Source: Magnaporthiopsis rhizophila
Taxonomy: Eukaryota; Ascomycota; Sordariomycetes; Magnaporthales; Magnaporthaceae
Assembly (NCBI GenBank): GCA_003049465.1
Contig: PYSS01000185.1
Span: 4,407 to 47,630, forward strand
Reading direction: 5' to 3'
Length of the DNA: 43,224 nucleotides
Shown here: positions 1 to 11,382 of the stretch, in pieces
How the letters are laid out: each line of letters begins with the position of its first letter
How positions within the stretch are numbered: the stretch's first letter is position 1
Position numbers and translations under genes: made by a program
Notes under the pieces: model-generated
Seen by the model: the letters and a program-made list of their open reading frames with translations, nothing else
The model's database searches: none
Told to the model about the DNA's origin: nothing

Positions 1-551
1 AAAAAAAAAAAAAAGGAGAAGACAAGCCGGCGGGGAGCAGCTTATCCCGAATGCACGCATGCAGGCGTCACAAAAGAGAGGATGGGTGTGGTTCGTGGAG
101 AAAGAGGCGTTATATGCAAGATACGGGCATTTTTCTTTATTTCCCCTCGCGCAGACAAACGTGCATATGCGGCACCTCACGCTCCAGTAGTACCCACATT
201 CAACACACACACCACACACATGCAACGTGCCTTTGAATATTCCGAGATGCTCGCTTGCCTGTCTGGATGAAAAGGAGCTGTCCGCTCGGTTTCGGAAGCG
301 CCGCTGGGCGGGCGGGCGGACAGGCGGCCGAGAAGCTCAGCAAGAGATCCATAGATCGAAGGCGAGAAGTGCCTCCCTTGTCGACCGTGCCCTGACAGGT
401 CTACCCGATGGTGAGTCGACTCGAGCGGCCGCGGCTCGGAAAAATCCAAAACACGGGTACGGCGGGCAGGCAAGGCAAGGCGAATGGTGGGGGTTTCCAA
501 ACCCTTTGTTCGTTTGAGAGACTCGGTTGTTAGAGCCGCAGGCGGCCGCAA

Positions 552-552
<1 letters not shown>

Positions 553-597
<45 letters not shown>

Positions 598-598
598 N

Positions 599-635
<37 letters not shown>
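553..635. repeat. Poly-A tract containing a single-N gap
   Basis: Uninterrupted A from 553 to 635, except for one N at 598. A lone N inside a homopolymer is the usual mark of a contig join of unknown size. The true length cannot be trusted. Confidence 0.9.
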
Positions 636-637
<2 letters not shown>

Positions 638-2570
638 GCGCACGTTTGACTCTTGCCTGCCGGACTGGACGGACTGGCTGGTAGAAATGGATGGAAACAA
701 TGTGTAGGTGCGTGGTTTTAGGTAAGCTTGGTGTTGTTTTGATCAAGGACACCGACGTCAAAGGACAAAGCAGTCCAGTGATCCGCCCGCGTCACACTGT
801 TACTCCTCACATTTCCCAACCCGTCCCGCGCCGTCCGAGGCCCGCCCGCGTCTGGGCCTCTTTTTTACAGCCGTGTTTTGGCATGCGGGGACGGCACGGT
901 AGTGTTTTGTTGGGCAGCATGGTTCCAAGCCTCTAGCCTACCAAGATACGAAGGTTGTATGTGATACAAACAGGAGTCCTGTTGTCGCAAGGGGATCTGT
1001 ACTGTAGTGGCAAAAAAGATCGATCATGGTCCCCAGAGTGACGCGGTGCAGCAGGATTCAAAGGTGGGCAAGCAAGGGGCGTGGCATGGCCTCCCAGATG
1101 CGTTGCCCCTGCTGGTCAAGGGCGTGCGATATGCTGGCACGGTCCACAGCCCAACGAAAAGCGAGACAGCGGGCCAGGTCGATTAGCTGTCAATCGTTGC
1201 GAGACTGGCAAAAGAGCTACTGTTAGACTAGAGCGGACGGGCAGACGGGGCGCGTGCAATGAAATGGCCGTGCAACGTCGTGAACAAAAGTGACAGGACA
1301 GGCTAAAAGATGAGGGGCGGTTTAACCAGAAAAGGTGTGCATTCTCCGATTCCATGATGTAAAAGACCGTCTCACGGTTCGAAAGAATAAGCATCAGAAG
1401 AAATTATTAAGCAGACGACACCAAACATTGTGTTTCAACTCCTCCATCTGCCAATGGCTGGGCCACCTACCTACCTAGTTCGTGCCTGGGGGAGAGCGAG
1501 ATAGCCACCACGGCGGATGAGAGGCGGCTGGACTTCCTTCGACTGGGGCTGCTCAGGGGAAGAAAAAAAAAAGAAAAAGAGGGTCCCCTTCCAAGACACG
1601 TTCGCTATTGCCCAGGCCAGGGTGGAGGTTGATCGGAGCTTGCAAGTCCAAGCTCTAGGGACTGACCCATAATTGACCCGCGGCCGAGATCATCCCTGCC
1701 AGGCGCCATGAATTGAGAGTGGGGCGGGCTCAACTGCTTAAAACCGCCCCTGCTGGGCCCTTGCCCACCGACTCGGACAGAAGCTCCTGCACGCTTGCGC
1801 AGAGAAGTGGGCAGGCTTTTTGTGTGATGCGACAGGGTTCAGCTGTTTAAGCGGTTTCACCTTGGCCTTCTCCTCCCTTGCCGTTGGCGACATGTTTCCT
1901 TGGTCCTCTAGGCTTAGCGCGTCCCCTTCTTCGCATGGCAGCCAGGCCAGGCAAGCCTGCGGCATGGCCGCTGCCACCCCTTCGCTGCCTGTCGCCCTTG
2001 TTCCTGGGGCGATGTTAGCTAAGGCCATACCGATTCTTGGGATCGAGAACCTGCGAACCAGACAAAGCGGGCGTTGCGGGCGTGGAATGAAATTCGTCCA
2101 CCGTGCGGCTTTTGCCGGTCCGGCAGGCACGCAGGTTATGCACGCACCACGCACAGCACAGGGCACCTTCCTTCCCGACTCAATTTCACTATTCTACCTG
2201 TAGGACACAACTTCCGTCTGGTCATGGATTGGTGTCGACGGGTCCGTCAAGAAAAAAAGCCCAGAGAGCAGGCACGCCCCTGCCGAAAAGCGGGCAAGGA
2301 GGAGAGGGGGGCTCAACTGGGCTTCTCCATCACCACCACCGTCCCCTGACCCCTGGCCGTCAACAAACCCCCCGGTCTCCTTTCTTTTGCCTTCTCCATT
2401 AGCAATCCCACCCCAACCGCGACGCACACACTGCCTGCCACAGAGCAAGAGCCCAAAAAAGGGTGTGTCTGTGTATGTGCGCCTGTGATGCAGCAACCCA
2501 CCATCGGCTTGCCTGGGCATCACCTTTTCCTATCCCCGCATCCTCCGGCGAGCGGAACCCGCAATAAACT

Positions 2571-2643
2571 GCACGCACGCACGCACGCCTTGCTTTGCCT
2601 TGCCTTGCCTTGCCTTGCCTTGCCTTGCCTTGCCTTGCCTTGC
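2571..2643. repeat. Compound microsatellite, (GCAC)n then (TTGCC)n
   Basis: A GCAC tetranucleotide repeat (2571-2588) runs directly into about ten TTGCC pentanucleotide units (to 2643). The unit length is not a multiple of three and no gene crosses it, so it is a simple sequence repeat about 1.2 kb upstream of the 3845 start. Confidence 0.9.
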
Positions 2644-3142
2644 AGACAGAGAGAGGGCCCAGACCACAAGAAGAAAGAATGGGTTGCCAACCAGCGTAGC
2701 AGCAGCAACAAGCTGCACCAGCAGGGAGGCAGGGAGCCACACACACATACATGGATCGCCTCCAGACCTCCCTTGCCCGCTTCTTGCTCGGCGGCGGCCG
2801 ACGTTGGCCACTGTGGGGGGCTTTTCCCAAGTGCGGATCCCGCACCCTCCCCATGATCCATTTTTGTTTTTATTCTTTTTTTCGATTTCCTTTCTCTGGT
2901 CGGTTTTTTGCCCCTTCCCAAGTCTCCCTCGCTACATATCCTTGGCGTTTACCCGAGACAGGGTCCCATGTGCTTAACTGAGCCATGTTAAAAGTGCTTG
3001 CATGCCCTCACGTCCCATCCTGCCTGCCATCCTCCTGCCTTCAAGCCGCTGGTTGCTGATCGTCTTCAGCGTGTCCGCACGAAGCAAAGCCCGAGCAAGG
3101 TCATCACACCCGGTGGAACTCTAAAAGAAAAGATATATATAT

Positions 3143-3174
<32 letters not shown>

Positions 3175-3180
3175 GAAAAG
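3143..3180. repeat. A-rich tract with (AAAAG)6
   Basis: A run of A starting near 3143 passes into six AAAAG units (3151-3180), just after a short TA repeat (3133-3142). It lies in the presumed upstream or leader region of the next gene. Confidence 0.85.
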
Positions 3181-3844
3181 GAGACGACCGACCCCTGGTT
3201 GGAGGTCTCCCAGGACGACGCCTGTGGCTCATTCTTCTTCAGCATATCTACCGCCGCCTGCTTTGCTCCGGGCTTGACTTGGACCTCCCCTTTTTTTTCT
3301 CTTCTGCTTTGCTGGCCCTCAGCTACGTTTTTTTTGCACTACCTTGGTTTAATTTGCCATTTTACTTTCGATTACACCTTCTTCCTCCCGTTACCTGCCG
3401 TCGGAGCATCGACCCATACACCTCTGACAGACTCCCTCCACATAGGCGGCCGTCCTACAATTTTCCTTCCCGCCCAGACGCACCATCGCTGCTAGATCGT
3501 TCAGCCAGCCGCCTCGACCGTTTCTTCTCGGCATCCCTCGAAACAAGCAGTCACCACGCTGGTCCAAGTAGGAATTCCTAGCGTTCTAATGGCTCATATA
3601 ATCAGCTGTATGCTCGAGGGGAACCAGGATACCGGGAGCCTTGGCCATCATATATCCAAGCCCGCCTCCCCACTATCCACACACGATTCAGTAAGCCAGC
3701 CAGCCAATGCAACGTCATCTATCAACACATAAAAGTCTCCTGGGCCCGCACCCTACCTGCCATACTTTCCTCGCCTACCTGTTCTCGGTCTGGCCTTTGT
3801 CAAAAAGGTTCCCGTCTAGCCATAGCCACCGCTTCTAACACATC

Positions 3845-6271
3845 ATGCCACCTAAACAGCAACAACAACTGCCTCCACTGCTGGAGCAGGAGCAGGAACA
3901 GGACTTGTCTCCAGTCGACAAGACTCCCACACCCGCGGAGAAGTCGTCACACGTCTGGAGGATGTACCAGCCCGAGCGCAAGTACCAGCTCTTCCCGAGG
4001 GAAAAGCAGCAGCCGGCTACGTCCACGAAGCCGGAGCAGGCCTTTGCCGTCGCCATGGCCCAGGCCGCAGAGAAGACCGAAAAGTCCTCCACCGGCAGTG
4101 GCCTGAGGTTTAGGATCAAGGAGCACAACCTCAACCGCCGGCGTAAAGTCAGCGTTCCTGAGCTGGGGCCCATGACCACGGTGCACGAGGTTCCCATGGA
4201 TTCTCGTACGTCGCGTCGCCCCACTATGGAAACCTCACGCGCCTGCTTTTGTAGCTAACAAAGTCGCAAAAACGATACAGCCACCATCCCAGGAAGACCG
4301 CCTCTCCATGAGCGATCCATCAGCGCGCCTGGCAACAGCTTGAAGCCCCATCGAAGAACTCCCCCAGTCAGCGAGAACGAGGAACTGAGCAGCAGCTACG
4401 GGAGCACAACCGGATCTATCAGCCCGTTCGATGTGCCGAAGCCAGTCCCGAGTCGGCCGCTTTCACCCAAGAGCTTAGCGCCGCTAGTAATTCCTCTGCA
4501 GGGCGCTATGCTTTCCAAGGTGACCGGACAGCGCTCCTTCAGCCATCACAGGTCCCCTAGCAATCCGCTCGACGTCAACAGCGCCTCGCGCTCGACGCGC
4601 ACGGACGACTCGCCCAGGGCACGAGCTCCCTACACACCGCTCTCGGGCGGCACCACCATGACGACGCCCAAGTCGGCGAGCACAGCGGCGAGCACATCCA
4701 CGGCCCCAACACCCGTCTCTGCGTACATCGAGACTCGCGGCTCACCCAAGGGCTGGGCTGAAGCCCAGGCGCCCACGGTGACGACACCGACGGACAGGAT
4801 CGGGACGTCCTTCTTCGACTGCAGTGTGACTCCCAAGGGCGCCAGCTCCGAGGTCCGCCCGCCACCGCAGCCCCTGGGCAACGGACACAGGCGAAACCAA
4901 TCCGAGTCGTCTGGGAGCATCATGGATCGGGGTCGCCCACGCAAGCGGTACGACGTCATTCCGGGAGGCATCGCGATTGGCCGATCGGCATCGGCATGCA
5001 AGCGCAGCAAGAGTGCCGATCGGCGCGCGTTTGAGGCCCTCCCCAGGGGTTGGAAGGCAACCGAGGCCGTCACGGCGCTCGATCAGAGTGAGGCTGCAGC
5101 GTTGCAGAAGCAGGCGCTTCAGCAGGCCGCCAGGTTCGAGGTCCTCCGAAAGGGGGACGTCGAGGCCCTGTCAAGGGTAAGTAGATCGATTGATTGTCAC
5201 TGGAATTTCCCACTTGAGCATAGTGCGGGTTTTGACTAACAGGCCCATCCTTGTCCACAGGAGCTGCGACAGCTTGACGAGCGGACCGAGTACCTGCGCC
5301 GCACGTATGCATCGCTCAGGGCTGGTCGGCGCAACCTGCATTCGCGCATCTGCCAGTATCTGCGGTCGCCCCGCGTGGCCAAATTCAGCTACGACGCGAT
5401 GCTGAAGCAGGAGGAGGCTCTCGCCGAGCTCGACCAGTCCATCGACGACTGGGTCGGCAAGCTGGAGCAGGCCGAGAACAGGCGCACCCGTGTTCGCCAG
5501 AAGCTGCTCGAGCACGTCGCCGCCGCCGCCACGATGCCCTTGAGCCCCGGCTGCATCAAAGGTGTCAGCGAGAGCCTCCAGATGGCCGTCGGCGTCCGGG
5601 CACCCCCCTCCCAGCCGGCCGGCAACATCTCGACGCCTCCGCGCAGCCCAACCAGGCAGCCGTACGCGGCGCAGCAGTCGCCCACGCCCGCGCCCAACAC
5701 CCAACGCTTCGTTCCCTCCACCATCATGGAGCAGCCGCTGGGCGAGGAGGATGCTGCGGCCGAGGACGGTGCACTAAACCTCACCCAGGTGGCGTCACCC
5801 AAGCCTACGCCCGTCACCACCCGCCTCACCCGCGCAGACATCCAGAGCATCCGCATCTACGCCGGCGACGACGTCTACGCGCTCCTTGCCGACGTGGAGA
5901 ACGAGATCGCCGGGCTAGGTGAGGTCCCGCCCGTTCCGAAGGAGGACCAGGCGCCGCAAGATGTTGCGCTCGACGAGAACCGGCGCAAAGAGCATTACCG
6001 TGCCAAAAGCCAGGAGCTCCTGAGCGGCGGCCTCTCCAAGAAGTCGTCGGCCAACAGCATCTCGAGCACCAAGAGCGCCACCACCACCACCAAGCCATCT
6101 TCGCCAGCCACCAGCAAACCACCATCGCCGCCCACCACCAAGCCGTCCTCGCCAGCCCGCGTCACCACCCCCAAGGAGTTTGCCGCACCTACACCCCCGC
6201 CCGCCTCCGCCCTGCCTCCGCTTCCCAACAACGGCGAAGTATTCCTCACCAGCGCCGTCTTCAAGCCGTAG
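3845..6271 (+). CDS. Uds1 (up-regulated during septation) domain protein
   Basis: Three exons are inferred: 3845-4205, 4281-5176 and 5261-6271. The introns have GTACGT and GTAAGT donors, GCTAAC and ACTAAC branch sites and CAG acceptors. The join keeps one frame and gives 755 residues. The first 300 or so residues are rich in Ser, Pro and Thr and look disordered. Roughly residues 385-500 form a charged helical segment running from 'FEALPRGWKATEAV' through 'ELRQLDERTEYLRRTY' to 'RRTRVRQKLLEHVAAA'. I recognise this as the fungal Uds1 domain, named for septation-induced expression in fission yeast. It is probably a coiled coil. The C-terminal 250 residues are Pro/Ser/Thr-rich, with repeated Lys-Pro-Ser-Ser-Pro-type motifs near 6085-6165. 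The molecular function of the family is unclear. A cytoskeletal or septum-related role is inferred from the family name only. Confidence 0.85.
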
Positions 6272-6577
6272 GGTCATTGACTTGACCTCGGCCTACCCGA
6301 GGAGTTCGACCCACTTCCTCCGTCTTTTCTCAAGTGTCATTTTTTTCTTACGATGCACCTCCAAGCATCATTCATCATATCATTCGACAAACGATGTAAC
6401 GGCCGACCACATTTGCCATTTGCCTGTCCGCATACTAGATCGCGACGAATCCCTTACCCGGACATCTTTTTCCTTTCGTCGGATACCCTTTTGCGTCGAT
6501 TGCATTGTTAACGCGACCTTGCTGCGATCGATTGCATTTGCAATTCCCCTCCGTTCTGCAACTTCTGCTTTACTAAG

Positions 6578-6587
<10 letters not shown>

Positions 6588-6647
<60 letters not shown>

Positions 6648-6681
6648 TTTTTTTTTTTTTTTTCCTTTTTTTTTTTTTTTN
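6588..6681. repeat. Poly-T tract ending at an assembly gap
   Basis: A near-continuous run of T from 6588 to 6680, broken only by AAC (6645-6647) and CC (6664-6665), and closed by a single N at 6681. It starts about 320 bases after the stop codon of the Uds1-type gene. Confidence 0.9.
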
Positions 6682-7384
6682 TCTCGTATATACATCTGTC
6701 CTTGATCTCTCCTTTTTTATTTGTCTTTTGTGTATCACCAACTTTTTGCTTTTTGCACCCGTACACACCCATTTTGTTTTCACATCAGCGTTCTGTTATC
6801 CTTCTTCACTTGTTTTCTTATCACATGCACAAGGACCCTTATAGACATGGGTGGAGTGCACTGGAGCTGTTGTACAGTATTTGGAAGGCCCTTTTGGGGC
6901 GATGGATGGTGCGCACAAGACTTGCATCTCGGCAGGAGAAAGTCTTCTTTTTTCTTGCATCCCGTTATGGGATGTAAACAAAATCGGGGGACGATGAGGA
7001 GGAGGACCTAGAACCAGCAACGGTCATATGACGCAATGAGTCCTGGCCCGTCTGAAACGTATCCTGGCGTTCAGGGGTTGGGAGTTATAGCTTGGCCCAA
7101 AAAGCAGTAGAATAAAACACACAAAAAAAAAAAAGAAAAAAAATAGAAATTGATCTATCACTGTATCATTTTGCAAGCTCCCTTGGTGCGAACTTGAGAA
7201 CGCAATGTCCTCGTGTCAACTGTCCGTGTGATGGCGTCTTCAGAATCAGCCTCAACTCGCAAGTCTGGCCCGTCTTGTTAGGTAGCACCTTGCCTACCTC
7301 CCGTGTCGCACCAGCAACAAAACCTGATGGAGGGCGCTAGCTAGTTGTCATCGTCGATCTGTCACTTTTTTTTTTTTTTTTTTT

Positions 7385-7438
7385 TTGTGCGTGTGTGGAT
7401 GTGGATGTGCATATGTGTGTGATGTGTGTGTGTGTGGT
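7385..7438. repeat. (TG)n-rich microsatellite
   Basis: A plus-strand stretch made mostly of TG and GTGTGGA-like units, right after a poly-T run (7365-7386) and shortly before the long G tract. Confidence 0.75.
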
Positions 7439-7485
7439 CGGGGACATGAACCGGTCAAGGCGCCGTTGCTCGAGTGGCGGCGTCA

Positions 7486-7609
<124 letters not shown>

Positions 7610-9057
7610 TCACATGTCGCACGGATGACGGTGTTCGCCTTGCTTTGCTCAACTTGCTGCTTACGCCCTTCTTTTTTTCTAAGCCGCAGCCGCAGCCGCA
7701 GCAGAACGGGCCCTCCTCCATTTCATCACCCTTTCATAACGACCGCGCACGGGGAGGATGGGAACGAGGCCAGACGCCGTCCACGACGCTAGTCCGTCAC
7801 ATCACGTCAGCCCCGACCGACCGGACCCCAGCTCAGATCGCCGCCGCCGCCGTCATATAATTTCCCCTTCCGTTTCTTCTCTTTTCTTCTTTTTCTCTCT
7901 CTCTCCAGAGGCCAGACCAGCCCAGCGCATGTTTTCGGGCCTTTTTTTGCGTTTCGTTGCTTCTTCCATGTCGCTGATCCCCCGGCTAAACCTTCTGTCC
8001 ACCGCCAGCCCAGTGCGCTAGCTCGTTTCGCCATCGTTCCTTTTCACACCCCCCTTGTGGTTTCTTTGCTTTTTTTTTTTGACCCGTTGTTGCGTTGCAT
8101 ATGAAAAAAGGGCAACACGACCACAGAGAATACGAATGTGATATGCTGCTTGCTTAAACAGTGTTCCGGGAGTGATACGGCGGGAAAAATACGACTGAAT
8201 TTGGTGACATGCGGGCAAGCAGGTCAAAGCAACAGAGCCAGAAACACTGCCGTTGTTCGTCCTGTATCGGATACATTCCACCTCCCTCTCTCTTCTTGTT
8301 GCCCTTGCACGCACATGCACCCTCCGTCTTTTCCGCCGTTGTATCAAGGCAAAATCTCCGAGTACCTGATGGCCGCCGAACCCCCTGCGCACGTGAGCGC
8401 CGGTCCATGCCGGTTCGTTCTGTGGCTGGCACTGAAACGCTCTCATCTGCCGTGCCCGGCTGCCTGCTGGGCGTTCCTGAATCTTGGCTCATCGAACAGC
8501 AGCATAGGGACCAGACACAGCAATGATGATGGCCCAGGAGAAAGAGTGCGTCGATGATGCGTAAGCCTATGAAAAGCACCAGCATCTTTGTCTGCCACCA
8601 TAAACCAAGCAAGAGCCTCTTTTCCTATCGAGCCAACCAAGTTCCTGTTCCTCCAGACAGCTACCTATTTGATAGATTCCCAGCAAAAAAGAAAAACTGC
8701 AATAAAAGCCAGTACCAACCTCGGTGTCCCACATGCCCCCAAACGTGGCAAACTGGATTTCGCCGGGACTCGCTGTTGTGTCTCGAAACACATAATAGTA
8801 CAGGTTTAACTCCATGGCGCACACCTTTGCAATCGATCGCCAGATCAAGCAAAAAAGACAGGGGAAAAAAAGTAGTCGTAAAACGGTCCTCGTAGATGGC
8901 GCTGACCGTCATCATCGATCCATCGTCCTGTGGTGTGTGTCGTTTAATCTCGTCGGCCTGACAACGACAAAGAAATGCGAAAGGAGCCAGAGAGACGGTA
9001 AGAAGGGAGAAAAGGCGGGGCGATATCAAACGCCAACCTCGGCGAATATCTCGATAG

Positions 9058-10875
9058 TTAGGACTTAGACGTGACAACTTCCTCGACGCGCGCCTTCTTG
9101 GCGCTCGAGTCATCCGAAGCCTCGGCCTCGGCCTCGGTCTCGTCTAGCTTGCGCTTGCCGTTGCTCTTGCCGTTGGAGGCAGAGCCGTTGGCGCCATCGG
9201 CAGCTGGCTTCTCCTCCTCCGTGGTCGGCGCCTTCTTTTTGCGCACCAGCCCGGAGAGGTCCGTCGCGTTCTTGGTAGCCTCCTGGACACGGGCCTCGAC
9301 TTGGCCGGGGGTCTCGCCGAGAGCGGCTCCGAGGATGCCGCCGAGCGGGTTGTCCTTGCCCAAGAGCTTCTCAACATCCACCGGCATGGCGCGAAGATCC
9401 ACAAGCTGGACTCGTATTAGTATTTGCTTTCTTCTGTGACGCACAAGGCCTCCCCCGCCAGCTTGGCTTACCCTTTGCTCCATGTCGGCAATAATCTCCT
9501 TGGTGTTGGTGATCTCCTTCCTCGTCACGTCGTTGTCGTCAGGAGAGTGGTTCATGGCCAGCTCTACCTCCTGGTTCTGCAACTTCAGCTTGGTGCTAGC
9601 GATTGCTGCCTCGAGCTCTGTGGCGGCCTCCTCACGCAGGGCCTGGTCCACGTGCTGCACACCCTCGGATTGGTCGTCGTCGGTGGCGACGACGGACGCG
9701 AACTCCAGCGCCAGCGAGAGCTTGAAGTGCGCCTCGGCGATCAGCTCGTGCTCTTGCGGGTACAGGTCCTTCTTGTACGCCAGGGACTTGCGCGAGTCCG
9801 GAATGGCGTCCTTGAAGCTGTAGCAGAAACAAAAAAAAGGGCTACGCGTTAGACACGACCAAGAACAACAGCCACACGGCAGGAAGAGGGGCAGAGAGCG
9901 GCTTGTTCAAACATACCGCTCGCCCTCCAGGGATATCTCTGCCAGTAGGTCGTGGGTGTCGGCTAGGCGCTCCTTGACGTGCCGCAGCGAGGGTGTGTCT
10001 CCCTCGGCCTTGTCTTTGCCCTTTGCCTCGGATGATTCCTCCTCGAGCTCCTTCAGCTGCTTTTCATACAGGACTCTGGCTATTTCGAGGATTTCAAAGG
10101 CTGTGCCGAGGTCATCCTCGTCCTCTTCCTCCTGCTCCTCGCCCTCGGCGCCCTATTGTCCCATGTTAGTTATCGATATTGGGGTGGTGGTACTGGTTCC
10201 TCCGCTACTGACCTCTTCCTCGTCCCCATCCGAGTCCACCAGGTTATCGTCGCCCTCGAACTGGAAGAGGGGCTTCTTCGGCTGGACGGGGTCCTCTTTG
10301 GCGCCGCCCGCCTCGGCCGCAGCTATGGCGACACCCTCCTCGGTGATGCGCTCAGCCGGTGTGGGCTCCTCAGGCTTGGCCTCAGAGGACTTCTCCTGCC
10401 CGGCATCTTTCTTGGGCTTGGCTGCTCCTTTCTTAGTGGTGGGCTTCGCCTTCTTCGCATCTGGCGCCTTGTTGCCAAAGACGTCGCTCTTGGACTGGCC
10501 GACCTTGAGGAGGGCGCGGCCGTAGAGGAAGCAGATCTCGGCGTTCTTGGGGCTCATCTCGCCGTTCATCTCAGACTGCATCTCGGCGGCCTGGGAGAAG
10601 AGCTCGGCGGCGTCCTCGTAGTTCTTATGCACGTACAGCGCCGTCGCCTTGGCCGTCAGGTCGGCGAGCGACACCCTCAGCGACTTGTCGATCTGGTCCG
10701 GGTCCAGCGCCGGGGTTGTGGTGCCGGTTCCAGGGCCGGGGGAGCCGCCGGCGCTTGCTGTGGTCGAGGCGACGGCGGCGGCGGAGAGGGCGGCCACGGC
10801 GGCAGGGAGGGCGGGCGCATCGGCGCTGCCTGCGGCGACAGGCGCATTGGCCTCGGGAGGCATGTCGTCGGCCAT
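9058..10875 (-). CDS. NASP/Hif1/Sim3-family histone chaperone (SHNi-TPR)
   Basis: Four exons are inferred: 10875-10213, 10152-9917, 9817-9472 and 9405-9058. They join in frame to 530 residues. TPR helices start near residue 68 (ADLTAKATALYVHKNYEDAA). A second, interrupted TPR is split by a Lys-rich then acidic segment (about 130-230, including a run of Glu/Asp) and resumes at 'LGTAFEILEIARVLYEKQL'. A further TPR begins near residue 310 (HELIAEAHFKLSLALEF). This interrupted layout is the hallmark of the SHNi-TPR family, which escorts H3-H4 or CENP-A to chromatin in the nucleus. A long coiled coil follows, ending in 'DMEQRLVDLR'. The C terminus has a bipartite-type nuclear signal (GKRKLDE ... 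AKKARVEE). The gene lies about 500 bp downstream of, and on the same strand as, isocitrate lyase. No functional link is implied. The start is the only good ATG before the alanine-rich leader. Confidence 0.92.
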
Positions 10876-11382
10876 TGTGGCAATTGGGAGATGGGTTGGG
10901 CTATCTGGATGATTGTATGGATGCTTTGTTTGGTTGGTGTTGTTACGTGACGTCGTGGGTGGGCAGTCAGTGGATGTTGTTAGCGTCGACTGTATTAACC
11001 CAGTTGACGGCCTGGACTGCCAATTAAATGCAGCAGACAGTCAGGAGAGGGGAGGACGAATGGGCAAGAAACGAGGCGGTTGTGAGCTGTCGTTTGCTTT
11101 TCGGGGTGGGCACATCAATCGGGTTGCGCCTGGTTGCCCAGGCAGTCAGGAGCTGGAGCTTCCCCAGCGACAGACTCGAATGACGCGACACAATCACTCC
11201 ACCCTGCTGTGCTTTTACTTCCCATGGATGGGGCTAGCGCGTGATCGCGTTGGAGTGCAGGTGGGTCGTGCAGCACGTGCTTCTGCATCCAATCGCCATG
11301 CAAGTCATTCTCAATTGACCAATTGACCCCATTGCAGAGACCTCCTCAAACGCACAACTGCCCGATCTAAATGGATGCAATC
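10876..11382. other. Spacer: NASP-type promoter and isocitrate lyase 3' end
   Basis: Both flanking genes run leftward, so this interval should hold the 5' region of the NASP-type gene and the 3' UTR of isocitrate lyase. I see no open frame with family features. A near-CRE sequence (TGACGTCG) occurs near 10947-10954, about 75 bp upstream of the NASP-type start. Its use is unproven. Confidence 0.5.

Larger units (their letters stand above)
1..3844. other. Non-coding upstream region with simple repeats
   Basis: I see no convincing gene in this stretch. Open frames on both strands are short, biased in composition and lack family motifs. It holds an A run at the left edge (1-14), an A tract with a single-N gap (553-635), tetranucleotide and pentanucleotide repeats (2571-2643) and an A/AAAAG tract (3143-3180). 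From about 3190 to 3600 the plus strand is rich in C and T. That resembles the 5' leader of a fungal gene, and it precedes the Uds1-type gene starting at 3845. The left part may belong to a neighbouring gene outside the window. Confidence 0.6.

Noticed and set aside
8567..9113. Possible small minus-strand gene after the NASP-type gene
   Set aside because: Parts look mildly protein-like (FATFGGMWDTEVG), but I could not find a start, introns and stop that make one consistent product.
10156..10950. Plus-strand frame of 264 codons
   Set aside because: Antisense of the first exon of the NASP-type gene, Leu/Gly/Arg-rich.
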